NCBI RefSeq assembly: GCF_026151205.1
Contig: NC_087083.1
Span: 9,173,460 to 9,237,459 of the forward strand
Origin: Bolinopsis microptera
Taxonomy: Eukaryota; Ctenophora; Tentaculata; Lobata; Bolinopsidae
Direction of reading: 5' to 3'
Length of the DNA: 64,000 nt
Shown here in pieces: positions 11,265 to 21,777 of the stretch. Below the pieces are notes generated by a model, which saw nothing but the letters and a program-made list of their open reading frames with translations, ran no database searches and had not been told where the DNA came from. The position numbers and the translations under genes were made by a program. Each line of letters starts with the position of its first letter. The stretch's first letter is position 1.

Positions 11265-11775
11265 GGTTTTTTGTAACATGTTCCTCTTTTAACTAAAAGT
11301 AACGTTACCTCCCCAGGAGGAAAATTCAAGACAATTTAGTTGTTGAGTTATCTCTTCGTTGGGTACGAAGTAACCAATTAGGGCTACTAAATGCCGAACA
11401 CAAGGATATTTTGTATTTGGATCATATGCCTGCCAGGGACAAAGGATTTCGGGATTATTTTGGCCAAAAAATGGGATAACGCGAAATTTAACAGGCTATA
11501 CATTAAACTAGACATAAAATTTGTCGCAAATAATGGGAAAAATCGCGATTCCGTACATGCCGCGATTTCCTTTTGTCCCTGATGCCTGCAGGCTGTCATG
11601 TCTGGTCGCAAGACATGGTTGCTCTTAACTGAGTGATAAGTGATGTTAAGTGAGACCGTGAGCACCACTTCTTGTCAAATTGGCTTGTAACATGTTCCTC
11701 TTTTAGTTTTAAAAGTAACGTAACCTCCCCAAGAGGAAAATTCAAAACAACGTAGTTGTTGAGTTATCTCAAAAT
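11265..11775. repeat. Short direct repeats flanking a ~330-bp segment
   Basis: The ~85-bp block TAACATGTTCCTCTTTTA...GAGTTATCTC occurs at 11,270-11,352 and 11,686-11,770. The segment between carries AGGGACAAAGGA near one end and its near inverse (TTTTGTCCCT) near the other. Open frames at 11,387-11,668 fall inside and look non-coding. It resembles a small element between duplicated flanks. Confidence 0.5.
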
Positions 11776-11975
11776 CTCCAGAAAAGTCTCATTTCGGGCC
11801 GATTAAAAGTTTGCAACTTTAACTTTGCGGATTCCTGTACTCTGATTGGCTGAATTGTGTCACGTGGTAGCTGCTTGAACATTGGAATGCGCCACGCGTG
11901 CAAATCATGCGCCTGCTTGATGTCGCGCGCTAGGTCGAGCCGTCTGTTTAAATTAACCACATTCTCACATTAAGG

Positions 11976-12650
11976 GGGGGTTCACCCTGATTTTATTGTG
12001 AAACTTGGTTTCGAGATAGCAGTTAAACAACAAACTAAGACCGGTGACCGAACTTTTGAGGGGGTCCCGGACCCCAACAGCCAAACAGTGCCCGCGGGGC
12101 AGCCACGCCCATATTTGGTCCAAATTAGGCCAAATTTAGCCAAATACTCTGAACATGCCCAAAACCATGCTTTGGGGTGCTCTTCTTGTAGCTACTAGTC
12201 TCCTGAACACACATATTAAGTTTTATCAAAATTGGATAAAAATTGGCCAAGTTATGGGATAAAAACCATATGCCCATATTTGGGCATACGCACCAAATGT
12301 GATCGATTTTGGCCCATAAATTAGTCAAATATCAATATTTTTGAATGAAACTAACTTAATATGGAAGGTAAGCCTATACTACACATTCTCTATGATTATC
12401 AGCTCAATATCTACCTAACTGTGGATTCTGTGTTCAAATAATCGCAAAAAATGAGCAAAATTGCCTATATCTCAGTTCGCGATATTTGCAAAACTGACTT
12501 CGCTCAAAACAATAGAACTCAATAGGGTTTCAATATTTTTTCATGAAATTTTCAGAATCAACGTAGAATTGTCTCATGACCTTAAGTTTTGGGACAGAAT
12601 TTTGAGTTAGGCCTTTAAAAAAATTTGGCGGCCAAATTCTAAATTTAGCA
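11976..12650. mobile_element. Truncated copy of the ~1-kb TIR element
   Basis: The left end (TTCACCCTGATTTTATTGTG onward) and the centre match 5,871-6,520 with about 10% change. The right terminal repeat is missing beyond about 12,648, where a different repeat begins. The frame at 11,998-12,198 is again the translated TIR. Confidence 0.7.
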
Positions 12651-12659
12651 GTACAACCA

Positions 12660-12905
12660 CAAGCATGCGAGCTCACAGCTGGTCCAATGAGAGGAAAACG
12701 GAGAACAAGCTCTGATGACGTCATAGTGACGTGACCTAAGGCTCATAATCACGTGACATCAGACCCAATAAATTGGGTTCTGGCCTGGTCAGCTCCCTGT
12801 TACCTGATCTTGAGGTGACGTACGACACCTTGTTAACCCAATCAATGTCTGGAAGGCATATCACCATGAGACCCCGGATCTCATGGGACCAAGTGGTTAT
12901 AGCCA
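12660..12905. repeat. Interspersed repeat, copy 1 of 3
   Basis: Contains TCTGATGACGTCATAGTGAC, CATAATCACGTGACATCAG, AATTGGGTTCTGGCC and CCCGGATCTCATGGGACC. Copies at 17,035-17,205 (inverted) and 18,580-18,835 share all the main blocks. The family is rich in CACGTG and TGACGT words. Confidence 0.7.
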
Positions 12906-13104
12906 CAAGTATTTGCTGTAAATATTTTATTTTAAGTTTATGTTAATGTAATTATATATATGTCCAGGATGAGGATTAGCTGATCCAATTTTTGGCATTA
13001 GGGAAAACTAATTCGGGAAAGCTTAACGGTTTTTTCGAATTAGTTTTCCATCATGCCGAAAATGTTGACTCATAACATTTTTGGTCCGAGTCATTCTCTA
13101 AGTC

Positions 13105-13475
13105 GATACGTATACCTCTGAGGGCAGAGCTCCCGCTTCCGAGCTCGTGTTGCAAAGGGGAGGCCTGCTTTCTGAGATCACATTACAAGGGGATGCCCCA
13201 AGTTCAAAATTGTGTATCGAGGGGTAGATGCGGACTTTGGAAAACTGAACAAATATTTTCTGCTAATAATGAACAGGGTAGCATGAAACGTGGATAAAAG
13301 TGGTTTCTATGCCAATTGCATATTATTTCTGATAATAACTTGTCTACTGTTACTTCTTTGTTACTTTTGAAGTACTTTTTCCAGTCTGGCAAAATCCGGC
13401 TAACCGGATAATGGATTGATATCCGGCAAAATCCGGTCCGGCAGCCAAAAGCCCATTCCGGTCGGTTCCTAGCTA
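13105..13475. repeat. CTCTGAGGGCAGAG block and CCGG-rich repeat
   Basis: The counterpart of 10,555-10,815 with the blocks in reverse order: TACCTCTGAGGGCAGAG at 13,111 and TCCGG words at 13,395-13,470. The minus-strand frame across it (13,204-13,596) lacks conserved features. Confidence 0.5.
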
Positions 13476-13989
13476 TTAGATAGATATTGGATACTGGTTT
13501 TGGGCTGATTGCAGACAAGTAATTATATCTTGATGAAAAAATTAGTTTAGCCAATTCAATAAACTGTATGCTACATAGTATAGTAATATAAAGCACAAAA
13601 TGAAGATGATATGATATAGTCTAATCGGAAAGTGTACGGTAAATACTGATTGGTAACAAAATACCTATAAAAGGTAAATAATGATTCGTAAGAATGATGA
13701 CGAAAGGCCCGGTAAACCCAACTAACAAGTGAATATGAGATATAATAATGCAATAAGTATAGTCTGTGCACAGGTATAAAATATACAAATCAAAGTAAGC
13801 GACACGAAAATTCAATTTGCAATCTCTGATTCTGTCAGATAAAAAACGGATATTCTCTTGTAAGAATCATCAATCGAAATTCAATTACACTCATGCACGA
13901 CTAAAGCAGAAAATTGAATTATTTTCGATATCCTGATTAGGAAAGGGAGTCTTCCTGGCTCTTTGGATAACTCTTATTATTCATACGAG

Positions 13990-14475
13990 ATGAACTATGG
14001 AGTCATTGTTCCAGCTAGACAGCACATGTTGAGTGTGTACAATGCGATCGTCTTTCTAATTTTAGCTAAATGGCACGTAACGCATAACCTGATCGATTAT
14101 CACGTGCCGAGTTACGTGACGGGTTATATGCCGGATTATGTGCCGGGTTACGTGCCGGGTTATGTGACATGTTACGTGCCGGGTTACGTGCCGGGTTACG
14201 TGCCGGGTTACGTGCCGGGTTACGTGCCGGGTTATGTGCCGGGTTACGTGCCGGGTTATGTGACATGTTACGTGACATGTTACGTGCCGGGTTATGTGAC
14301 ATGTTACGTGCCGGGTTACGTGCCGGGTTACGTGCCGGGTTACGTGCCGGGTTACGTGCCGGATTATGTGCCGGGTTACGTGCCGGGTTACGTGCCGGGT
14401 TACGTGCTGGATTACGTGCCGGGTTATATGTGCCGTAATGGTAAAGTAGTCTGTAGTAATATCAATTGTATCTGA
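13990..14475 (+). CDS. Doubtful ORF made mostly of a YVPG tetrapeptide repeat
   Basis: From the ATG at 13,990 a frame runs about 160 codons. Roughly residues 40-150 are tandem YVPG with YVTC and YVPD variants, produced by the 12-bp minisatellite at 14,100-14,428. Because the unit length is a multiple of three, all frames stay open: the opposite strand reads HVTR repeats and another frame reads LRAG repeats. Openness is therefore not evidence of coding. The unique N-terminus (a hydrophobic stretch near MLSVYNAIVFLILA) is short and has no known relatives. Most likely not a gene. Confidence 0.15.
   Translation: MNYGVIVPARQHMLSVYNAIVFLILAKWHVTHNLIDYHVPSYVTGYMPDYVPGYVPGYVTCYVPGYVPGYVPGYVPGYVPGYVPGYVPGYVTCYVTCYVPGYVTCYVPGYVPGYVPGYVPGYVPDYVPGYVPGYVPGYVLDYVPGYMCRNGKVVCSNINCI
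14100..14428. repeat. 12-bp minisatellite, about 27 units
   Basis: The unit is TACGTGCCGGGT, with TGTGACATGT and TGCCGGAT variants in a non-random order. It lies about 475 bp beyond the 3' end of UNC93-like copy 2. Confidence 0.9.
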
Positions 14476-14902
14476 AGAGTTATTATTTGCCTGCCTAAGT
14501 GCACTAAAGCTCAGGCTTGATACATTTTGGTTTAGAAAGCTGAAAAGTGAGTACATCTGACAAGAAATGACTTCAACACAATTTTACATGTCTTCTTCAG
14601 TAAAAATAGCTTAAACTAAAATCAGTTTCAATCAAATTCAGTGCAGAATGAATTAGTTTGTTAAAATCGGTGTGCCATATAATATATACATTACCAGAGA
14701 CTAAAATCTACAAATTTGTGTGTTCCCTAAGTGCTAAGTGCTAAGTGGTCAAATATTTCAAATTAGCGAGTATAGACGTTCGAACACAGCATACTAATTG
14801 TATCGACCAACTAAATGTTACATGTATTGGCAATGCACGGAACATTTAGTTGGTCAATACATTTAGTTAGCTTTGTTAGAACGTGTCTATAATCCATCTA
14901 AA
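14476..14902. other. 3' flank of UNC93-like copy 2 with an imperfect hairpin
   Basis: No gene. Around 14,803-14,868 a block GACCAACTAAATGTT is followed about 20 bp later by its reverse complement AACATTTAGTTGGTC, a 15-bp stem with a ~24-nt loop. Its start (GACAAGAAATGAC, 14,560) resembles the 3' flank of copy 1 near 3,600, so the duplication included downstream DNA. Confidence 0.5.
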
Positions 14903-16267
14903 CTAAAGAAACTGTTTGAGTCCAACAGTGAGAGCAAGACAAGACGCCACTACCGTCACCATGGTGATGTAACAGTAAGAGTGCATATCAAATAGAGTGG
15001 GAGTAAACATACAAAGTCCGTATACCAAGTAGTACATAATGATGTTGACAGAGTAGCCCAGAGAAGTCTCTTTGCCGTACAGTCGTCCTATGGCAGTAAA
15101 GTGGATGACGCTAAACATTCCATCTCCCAAGCCGATAAGAGATGAGATGACCATCAAATGAACAAATCCTCCTTTAATAAAGGTCTCAGCTGCTCCAATT
15201 TCTAGAATCTGGGAGGCTGCTTCCTTGGGGAATATCAAGACTGAGAGTATCATAGCCACAAGAATCATAAGTGCGGAGAGAATAATACACGCTGTAGGGG
15301 TTATCCATCTCGAAACTATGTTCGAAGTTGAAGTTCCGAGAAGATAAGACCCACCCATCACTACTGTTGTAAGCGGAATCAGCTTCCGTTGGTTGGATAT
15401 TGAAGGTATCGCTGTGGGAAACATCTTGTAAAAGTAGGCCCAGATGAACCCAGTGTAGATCAATGGAATGAAATGTAACCAAAATGCAGGGCGCCTTGCC
15501 ATCATCTTGAACCATACAACGAAGTCACTGAAGGAACTGTTCAGCCCATCCCCGTCGATTTCTTCCTTTTTGCCACCATCGTCTCTAGGCATCGTAACCT
15601 CATCATCATCCTCATTATTTTCATCAACTTTCACGTAGGTCACATCAGCTGTAGTTTTGTGACCCTCTCTACCCTTAATCTCGGATAGCCCAAACCCTGC
15701 CAGAAGACTAGCAAGGACAGTGACACCAGCACAGAGAGCATAGACTATCTGTCTGTTAGTGGTAGATATTGAAGTCACTCCAACAAAGTAGAAGTAGTTG
15801 CCGAGCCCTCCTGCCATAACCCCAGCTGATAAACCTGACCAAAAGTACCCCATGTTACGATGAGATTTTCCCACCTCAGAATTGTCCATCACGATCATAG
15901 GAGCGAAGATCCAGCCCGCACCTCTACCAATTCCACTGAGGAACTCTCCAGCGTAGATAACATACTGGTTTGTAATCCAAATCATAGGCCAGTGAGCTCC
16001 AGTTATTAGTACCATTGAGAGGCCTGCTGTCCATCGTATACCTAGACGGTTGTAGACGAATTGGAAAACCAGGGCGTTCAGCATGGAGCCTACAGTATTG
16101 ACAATAGCAGCGTAGTATCCCACAGTGAGAGGGATGTCGCTACTTTCTGCTAGTGTTATGTTCTGGACCGCTACCGCTGGAAATACTGCTGAGTATACTA
16201 GGCCCATAGCAAAGGTGACAACTAGGATGTTCTTGAGTTTCTCGTCACAGCAGAGAACAGCTGTCAT
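14903..16267 (-). CDS. UNC93-like major facilitator superfamily membrane protein (copy 2)
   Basis: A 454-residue intronless paralogue of 4,399-5,811, starting at ATG 16,267 (MTAVLCCDEKLKNI). The topology is the same: six helices, an acidic loop shortened by 16 residues (one copy of the VKVDE unit instead of two), then six helices. The blocks GEFLSGIGRGAGWI and MDNSEVGKSHRNMG are unchanged. Several DNA blocks are almost identical to copy 1, e.g. about 90 bp at 15,902-15,993 versus 5,453-5,544 with a single mismatch, while the C-terminal third and helix 5 differ much more. That mosaic fits gene conversion after tandem duplication. The role is unknown beyond the family: a transporter-fold regulator or trafficking protein in a cell membrane. 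There is no sign of decay. Confidence 0.85.
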   Translation of the reverse strand: MTAVLCCDEKLKNILVVTFAMGLVYSAVFPAVAVQNITLAESSDIPLTVGYYAAIVNTVGSMLNALVFQFVYNRLGIRWTAGLSMVLITGAHWPMIWITNQYVIYAGEFLSGIGRGAGWIFAPMIVMDNSEVGKSHRNMGYFWSGLSAGVMAGGLGNYFYFVGVTSISTTNRQIVYALCAGVTVLASLLAGFGLSEIKGREGHKTTADVTYVKVDENNEDDDEVTMPRDDGGKKEEIDGDGLNSSFSDFVVWFKMMARRPAFWLHFIPLIYTGFIWAYFYKMFPTAIPSISNQRKLIPLTTVVMGGSYLLGTSTSNIVSRWITPTACIILSALMILVAMILSVLIFPKEAASQILEIGAAETFIKGGFVHLMVISSLIGLGDGMFSVIHFTAIGRLYGKETSLGYSVNIIMYYLVYGLCMFTPTLFDMHSYCYITMVTVVASCLALTVGLKQFL

Positions 16268-17034
16268 GGTTATTCCGGTGAAGATGAACAGCTGTTAAAT
16301 AGAGATCGGTTATCGGGCTATCAAAGTTGTATCCAAAATTATCGGAAAATGTTCATTTGTTATCATATTTATAAAAAATGGGAGGGATAACATGTTCACT
16401 AAAGTGCTAGCAGTAAAAGTGTAAATCAAGCTTTGACGGGTTATCAGTGCTGCAGATAAAACTTAGCACGAAACAGTAAAACGTTAATTCATTAAATTTG
16501 TAAATGAATTCAAACCGAAGCACAAAATTCTGGTGAATATGAAATATAAACAATAATTTTCTTCTGGTCCAGTCTTTATATTTAGTCGGTACCTATTTGA
16601 CTGATACGCTGAATGTAGACCACTGATTGGATTGTAATCGATCCCAGTAATTTAGCGGAGCTTCATATCACTTCTGATTTAATAAAGTATGAGCGGTGAA
16701 TAATATGTTACATTTTTAGAGTTAAAAGTGCATTTCACTTAACTAACCAATTAGCGTTTTAAAAATCTAAATACTATTAAACCTTCATGAAAACATCCTT
16801 GCATCTATAATATCTTGGTCAAGAGAATAAGGTCCTCACTCCTCCTTATAGCATCCTGACTAGCAGCTTAGCAATATCTAATATAACGGGTACAATTAAA
16901 CGTAGGGCCTGTCGTGATATCATGGATCGCTTAGGTTCCACCAGGATCTGGTAGTCCCCATAATTCTGCGGCCTCTATGTATCGTCATCTCGCACAACTC
17001 TTTAAGAATCTTGTGAATTTGGCATGTAAAAAAT
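16268..17034. other. 5' flank of UNC93-like copy 2; nothing else recognised
   Basis: No poly-G tract here, unlike copy 1. No TATA box or repeat stands out. Confidence 0.4.
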
Positions 17035-17205
17035 GTACAGCCTTTCAGACATTGATTGGGTCAACGAGGTGTCGTACGTCACCTCAAGATCGGGTGACAG
17101 GGAGCTGACCCGGCCAGAACCCAATTGATTGGGTATAAGGTCACGTGATTATGAACCTGAGGTCACGTGGCTGTGACGTCACCAGAGCTTGCTCTCCGAA
17201 CTCGA
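17035..17205. repeat. Interspersed repeat, copy 2 of 3 (inverted)
   Basis: Reverse-complement match to 12,690-12,840 (TTGATTGGGT, GTCGTACGTCACCTCAAGAT, CACGTGATTATGA). It is shorter than the other two copies. Confidence 0.65.
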
Positions 17206-17314
17206 GCTACTCGATCAGGCATTATATAAAATAATATAGTGTATACTGTTCCGCGTGTAATTCGATCCAATTATAGGAGCTGCGCGCAATTATTGCTGCA
17301 TATTGATCAGGTAT

Positions 17315-17645
17315 CACCTTCTGGGCCAGAGATTTGAAAATAGAAGGATTATTTGTTGATGAATATCGAAGCGAAAATCATGTAACCCTATGTTTTCGAG
17401 GACGCCGAACACGATAAAACTGGTTATAATTATCATACTCGAGGGCAAATTGCTTTAAAATGCACTTTAATGTCAAAGATGTTATTATAAGCTAAGCGGT
17501 TTATCTGGGTGCACCAGTGTCTCTGCCGAATCTCAGTAATTGTAAACAACGACGCTACTAGTTCTCAGCTAGTAATCGGGCTTATGAAGGAAAGATCTCA
17601 AGTTCAGAAGACGAAAGAAATTTATCCAAATATTTGCTTAAGATT
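17315..17645. repeat. Left arm of a ~330-bp inverted repeat (right arm 19,395-19,735)
   Basis: Blocks such as GGTTATAATTATCATACT and CTCAGTAATTGTAAACAACG recur inverted at 19,600-19,625 and 19,475-19,500. The arms enclose about 1.75 kb containing LINE and other repeats. Confidence 0.7.
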
Positions 17646-17724
17646 AACGAATACGGATTTCTACCAATATCGAAAAGGACTACCAAGGATTGTATCGGGA
17701 CTTCTATATCGGTATTTCAAGTCT

Positions 17725-17860
17725 TCGTAGTGGTTTGTTGTAACCTACGCTCCGACTGACGGTGCTGATGACTGTGAGAAAGATATTTTTTGCAACATTT
17801 TATCAGACACGTTTGGTGAACTGCCCCGACATGATCTGAAACTGTTACTGGGTTATAATT
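17725..17860 (+). mobile_element. LINE endonuclease-domain remnant
   Basis: The plus strand from 17,730 reads WFVVTYAPTDGADDCEKD, then about 20 residues later PRHDLKLLLG. This matches the APE-type endonuclease of LINE ORF2 (V.YAPT......KD.F...L......P.HD...L.GDFN). The terminal GDFN is distorted to GYNF, and the frame stops upstream at 17,728-17,730. It is a dead fragment. The frame at 17,509-17,730 lies just before it and belongs to the inverted repeat. Confidence 0.65.
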
Positions 17861-17999
17861 TTATGTTATCAATACTTTTTATAGTGCACGATTAATACTT
17901 AAAGACTAGCTGAAAGTTGACTATTCGAAAAAATATATAGGACAGGAATGTGTCGTCGATCATTATGCTCACTACTTTCCTGCACTTTACCTAAAAGTA

Positions 18000-18290
18000 A
18001 AATAAATATTTCAGAATATTCTAGAAGGTTATGGATTATTCTATGAGTACGGAGTAGCCAAGCCTGCAGCCTAACAATTACAATGAATAATTCGTTTATT
18101 GAATTCGCATTTTTATTAATAAAAATTGTTGCATATATGTTCATTTTCCACTCTATTGCAAGATAATTATTATTGTTATTTTAACCCTTGCACATTGCAC
18201 AAACTAATCATCGAGGATAAGATTGAGTTTGTCTGTCTACTTCTTGCTTCTCCAATCGAATTAGATGATAGCAGTGCTTTATTTAAATAA
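18000..18290. repeat. Dispersed repeat, copy B
   Basis: Direct match to 10,865-11,195, including TATTTCAGAATATTCTAG and CAATCGAATTAGATGATA. Confidence 0.65.
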
Positions 18291-18394
18291 TGATCCCTGG
18301 AGGTCCAGTAAAAGTCTTGGGTCGCCATGACTGACTAACGCAAACTGACTAAGCATAGAATATGATCTTACGTAGACAATATTCTCTGCAACTC

Positions 18395-18472
18395 GGCCTC
18401 CTATATTTACATTATTCTATTTACATTATTTTATTTACGTTGTTTTATTTACGTTGTTTTATTTACGTTGAC
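18395..18472. repeat. Short tandem repeat of about 14-16 bp
   Basis: Five or so units alternate between TATTTACATTATTC and TTTATTTACGTTG. Confidence 0.75.
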
Positions 18473-18579
18473 CACTCTTTCACAGTGTGTTATTAAATTT
18501 TCAAGCAGTAAACTATTTTGCTTTCTATATTCTATCATACTTTTTAAGTACACATACACTCACATTCCGCATTCACTAG

Positions 18580-18835
18580 CATGTGAGCTCAATGAGTGGA
18601 AAACGGAGAACAAGCTACGAGTGCGTGAAGCTCTGATGACGTCATAGTCACTTGACCTAAGGCTCATAATCACGTGACATCAGACCCAATCAATCGGGTT
18701 CTGGCCTGGTCAGCTCCCTGTTACCTGATCTTGAGGTGATGTACGACACCTTATTAACCCAATCAATGCCTGAAAGGCAAATCACCGTGAGACCCCGGAT
18801 CTCATGGGACCTATATTGGTTAGCCACCTTGGTTT
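18580..18835. repeat. Interspersed repeat, copy 3 of 3
   Basis: Same orientation as 12,660-12,905. It has an extra GAGTGCGTGAAG insert near 18,620 that recurs at 18,858-18,870. Confidence 0.7.
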
Positions 18836-18959
18836 ATGTGGGATTATAAAGACCTACGAGTGCGTGAAGTGTTCAGTCTTTCAGTGAAGTTACACCAACT
18901 GTTACGCTGACTTAATTGATGATGGAACCGCATGATATTGGTATTGATGATTAATCTAT

Positions 18960-19394
18960 TAATGACGTGGTTAAACTTGATGGGTCGTTTGCGACCCGGA
19001 CGAGTGGGTCGTATGCGACCGCAGTTAAGACACAGCGTCTAGCTCTGTTTGCGAACATCTGATTATCACGGGCTTTTCACTAGCTTCCAGGAAATCGTTG
19101 CCCGCAACTTTTGTCGCATAGCACCCGTGGCCCTCATGAAGTTTTAATGGCCCAATAATTGTAAAGGCCAGAAGTTAATTGGAATACTTTCCAATTATCA
19201 CGACTAATTAACTTAATTAACTAATTGTTAGTTAATCATTAGGGGCCATATTCCGAACTAAATAATGCAGCCCAATAAATTTGTCTAATCAAATATTTTG
19301 GTTTGTCATCTATTATAGCCTCTAGAAAAGATGGGTCGTAATACTAATCAACCCTATCGTCCCTAATGGGTTAATCTTTTTGTGGTACACCCTG
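18960..19394. other. Gene-free stretch
   Basis: Contains a local GGTCGTTTGCGACC palindrome (about 18,984) with TGGGTCGTATGCGACC nearby at 19,005. No coding frame. Confidence 0.4.
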
Positions 19395-19735
19395 TATTTG
19401 AAAAACGTCTTTCATCTTATCAACTTGAGATCTTTCGTTCATAAGCCCACTCATTGGCTGTGAAATAGAAGCGTCGTTGTTTACAATTACTGAGATTCGG
19501 CAGAGAGACCGGTGCCACCCGATAATAAGCCGCTCAGGCGCTTAACTTATAATAACATATATGACATTCAATTAATGCATTTTAAAGCAATTTGCCCTGA
19601 AGTATGATAATTATAACCAGTTTTATCGTGTTCAGCGTCCTTAAAAACATAGGGTTACATAATTTTCACTTCGATTTTTATTAACGAATAATCCTTCTAT
19701 TCTCAAATCTCTGGCCCCTGGGTTTCAGAAGGTAA
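19395..19735. repeat. Right arm of the inverted repeat with 17,315-17,645
   Basis: Reverse-complement match with small indels. It directly abuts the RPA-like exon copy at 19,777. Confidence 0.7.
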
Positions 19736-19776
19736 TATTTTATTAGTTATGACTTATGACGTGTATAGGAGCCTAC

Positions 19777-19950
19777 CTGGACCTTAGGAGGAGTTTCCCG
19801 TCCAGGTTACTTTTAGAGATTTCCACCTTCTCAGCGAAGTATTGGGGAACATCCTCATCTAAAACTGTGGGGCACCATGGGCAGTTCGCTTGTGCATCTT
19901 TAAGGGCCAGAGTGCTTTTACACCGTGGACACTGGACAATTGTACGTTTC
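19777..19950 (-). CDS. Internal exon encoding an RPA1-C-like zinc ribbon
   Basis: Minus strand, 174 bp, bounded by an acceptor TTGCAATTCCAG (ending 19,951) and a donor AG|GTAGGC (19,776-19,771). The open peptide contains CPRCKSTLALKDAQANCPWC, then LDEDVPQYFAEKVEIS. That is a C-x2-C...C-x2-C ribbon followed by the Y...V.I strand of the replication protein A 70 C-terminal domain, which binds single-stranded DNA. It aligns with 1,207-1,338 residue for residue around both cysteine pairs. No neighbouring exon was found within 1 kb, so it may be an isolated transposon-dispersed exon (Helitrons can carry RPA-like genes) rather than a working gene. I am fairly sure it derives from coding sequence and less sure of the family. 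Confidence 0.5.
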
Positions 19951-20187
19951 CTGGAATTGCAATGCAATAAGTTTCTTAATTCTTATACCACTCCTGTATT
20001 CTGTATGTTGCAGAAACCTAGGAAAATATCAATTTGTTTTGATTAGTTGCTTTATAATCTCTGCTATAGGAATTCTTGTTAATGTTAACCTCTTCCAGAT
20101 ATTCTCCCGTTTCATTATTCTCCATAGTCCATATCCTGAAACGAAATCACAAGTAATTTAAACATAAAACTTAGAAAATAAAACTAA

Positions 20188-20262
20188 TTTTATTAGTTAT
20201 GACGTGTAGGATCCTACCTGAACCTCAGGAGGAGTTTCCCGTCCAGGTTACTTTTAGAGATT
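20188..20262 (-). repeat. Partial duplicate of the RPA-like exon 3' edge and intron start
   Basis: Matches 19,736-19,818 (TTATTAGTTATGACGTGTA, then GAGGAGTTTCCCGTCCAGG). The zinc ribbon itself is not included. Confidence 0.7.
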
Positions 20263-21084
20263 GTGCAGCGTGAGGTTGTGCGAGGTTGGCTGAGGTCACG
20301 TGAGGTCACGTGAATTTTTGTCTGTGTCCTAATAAGATATTAAAGGCAATGCTGAAATGTGATAAACAATAAAGGTGTGATCACCACTGTATGAGACCTA
20401 ATTACCTAATTACAGTAATATCTTATGGTGAGATGCCTACTCATTACTTGAGTAGTTGTCTAATTTGACGCCCAGATAACCGAATCTACGTATCGTATGA
20501 TATTTGAAACCATTAAAGTCCTTATTATATAAACACTGCAAAATCAGTTATATCACTCACTGTAATATAGTCCATTTCTTGTTAGTCCCTTTGTTTCATC
20601 TCTCTTGTAGTTATTATAGTGAATCCGTGTGTTCGCGTCCTATACTATATTATGTAGTTATTGTGTGACTCCTTTTTCTTTAATTTTTAGTATTCAGTTG
20701 TTTTAAATATAAATAAACCTCATTTTAACGTAACGAATTTATGAAGAATCACGTAAGTTATAACTATTTAAAAACTCTTTCATCTTCCTAAATATTCTAA
20801 ATGTTTCAAATAATTTCCAAACATTAGATTGGGGAAGGTAATTAAAAAGTAGAAGTGGTTATTGGTACAGGTGTTCAAAATTCTCCACACTCCAAATTGT
20901 CCATATTTTGTCTGCAACGTTGGATGTTATATAAAGGATATATTCGTTTAGAGAAAAATTTTGTTGAGCGAATTTTTGCATACACACTATATAAGTATAT
21001 AATATTTTCGTAAAAGAATTAGTATAATATAAGGAATAATAAAAGAAATCACAATTGTCGCTCCAATTAATTGCGAATATTTAG
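20263..21084. other. Nothing recognised
   Basis: AT-rich. A GTGAGGTCACGTGAGGTCACGTG direct repeat lies near 20,290. Confidence 0.4.
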
Positions 21085-21129
21085 ATAATGTTATTGATAA
21101 TACAAACAATGGACTGTTTATACCGATCG

Positions 21130-21545
21130 TTGGATAAAAATGTTTGCACTTTTTTAATATTGATATATTATCATCTAAAATGATGAAAACTTTAATTGCT
21201 ACTCTATTTAATAGATCAATTTATACATTTGATCCGGATTTCAACCCAGATTGCTCCTAAAATGTCGCGCTGTGTCTCGTACTTGACCGTCTAGTAGACT
21301 TATCTGTCTAGCATATTCCCCATCTCGTGTTGTCTGGTGCACGACATAGTTGGCTTAGAAAGCGAGAGTGTTAAAACGATAATAACTATAACCGGACTGA
21401 TATTATCATTTTAAATGATGAAAACTTTAATTGCTACTCTATTTAATACCTCAATTTATACAATGTATCAATCCGGATCAAATGTATAATATACATTTGA
21501 TCCGGATTGATCCAGATTGCTCCTGGAATGTCGCACTGTCGTGTC
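21130..21545. repeat. Two direct copies of a ~130-bp block
   Basis: AATGATGAAAACTTTAATTG...GTCGC occurs at about 21,178-21,272 and 21,413-21,535. The second copy contains a perfect hairpin at 21,468-21,510 where the first has a single TTTGATCCGGATT. Confidence 0.7.
21468..21510. repeat. Perfect 20-bp inverted repeat with 3-nt spacer
   Basis: The arm TCAATCCGGATCAAATGTAT, spacer AAT, then the exact reverse complement. It looks like a snap-back duplication of the ATTTGATCCGGATT word seen once at 21,226. Confidence 0.9.
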
Positions 21546-21777
21546 GACACTTCATTTAAAATAAAACTCGGAGTGGTTCATGCATACGGTGATTATTATT
21601 AAATTACGTATTTACAAAAATATAAATAGGTTTTCTTACTCTCACATTGAAATCTAGTACATTCTAGCAAATTCATAAAATCTAACACCCCCATTTGTTA
21701 GAAATAGCCAAAACTTGCTCTTTCCATGTTTATTAGTTCTAATACAACTAAAAATAGCACAAAACATCATTTGATTT

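Noticed and set aside
14062..14556. Histidine-rich HVTR protein on the minus strand
   Set aside because: It is the reverse translation of the 12-bp minisatellite; openness follows from the unit length.
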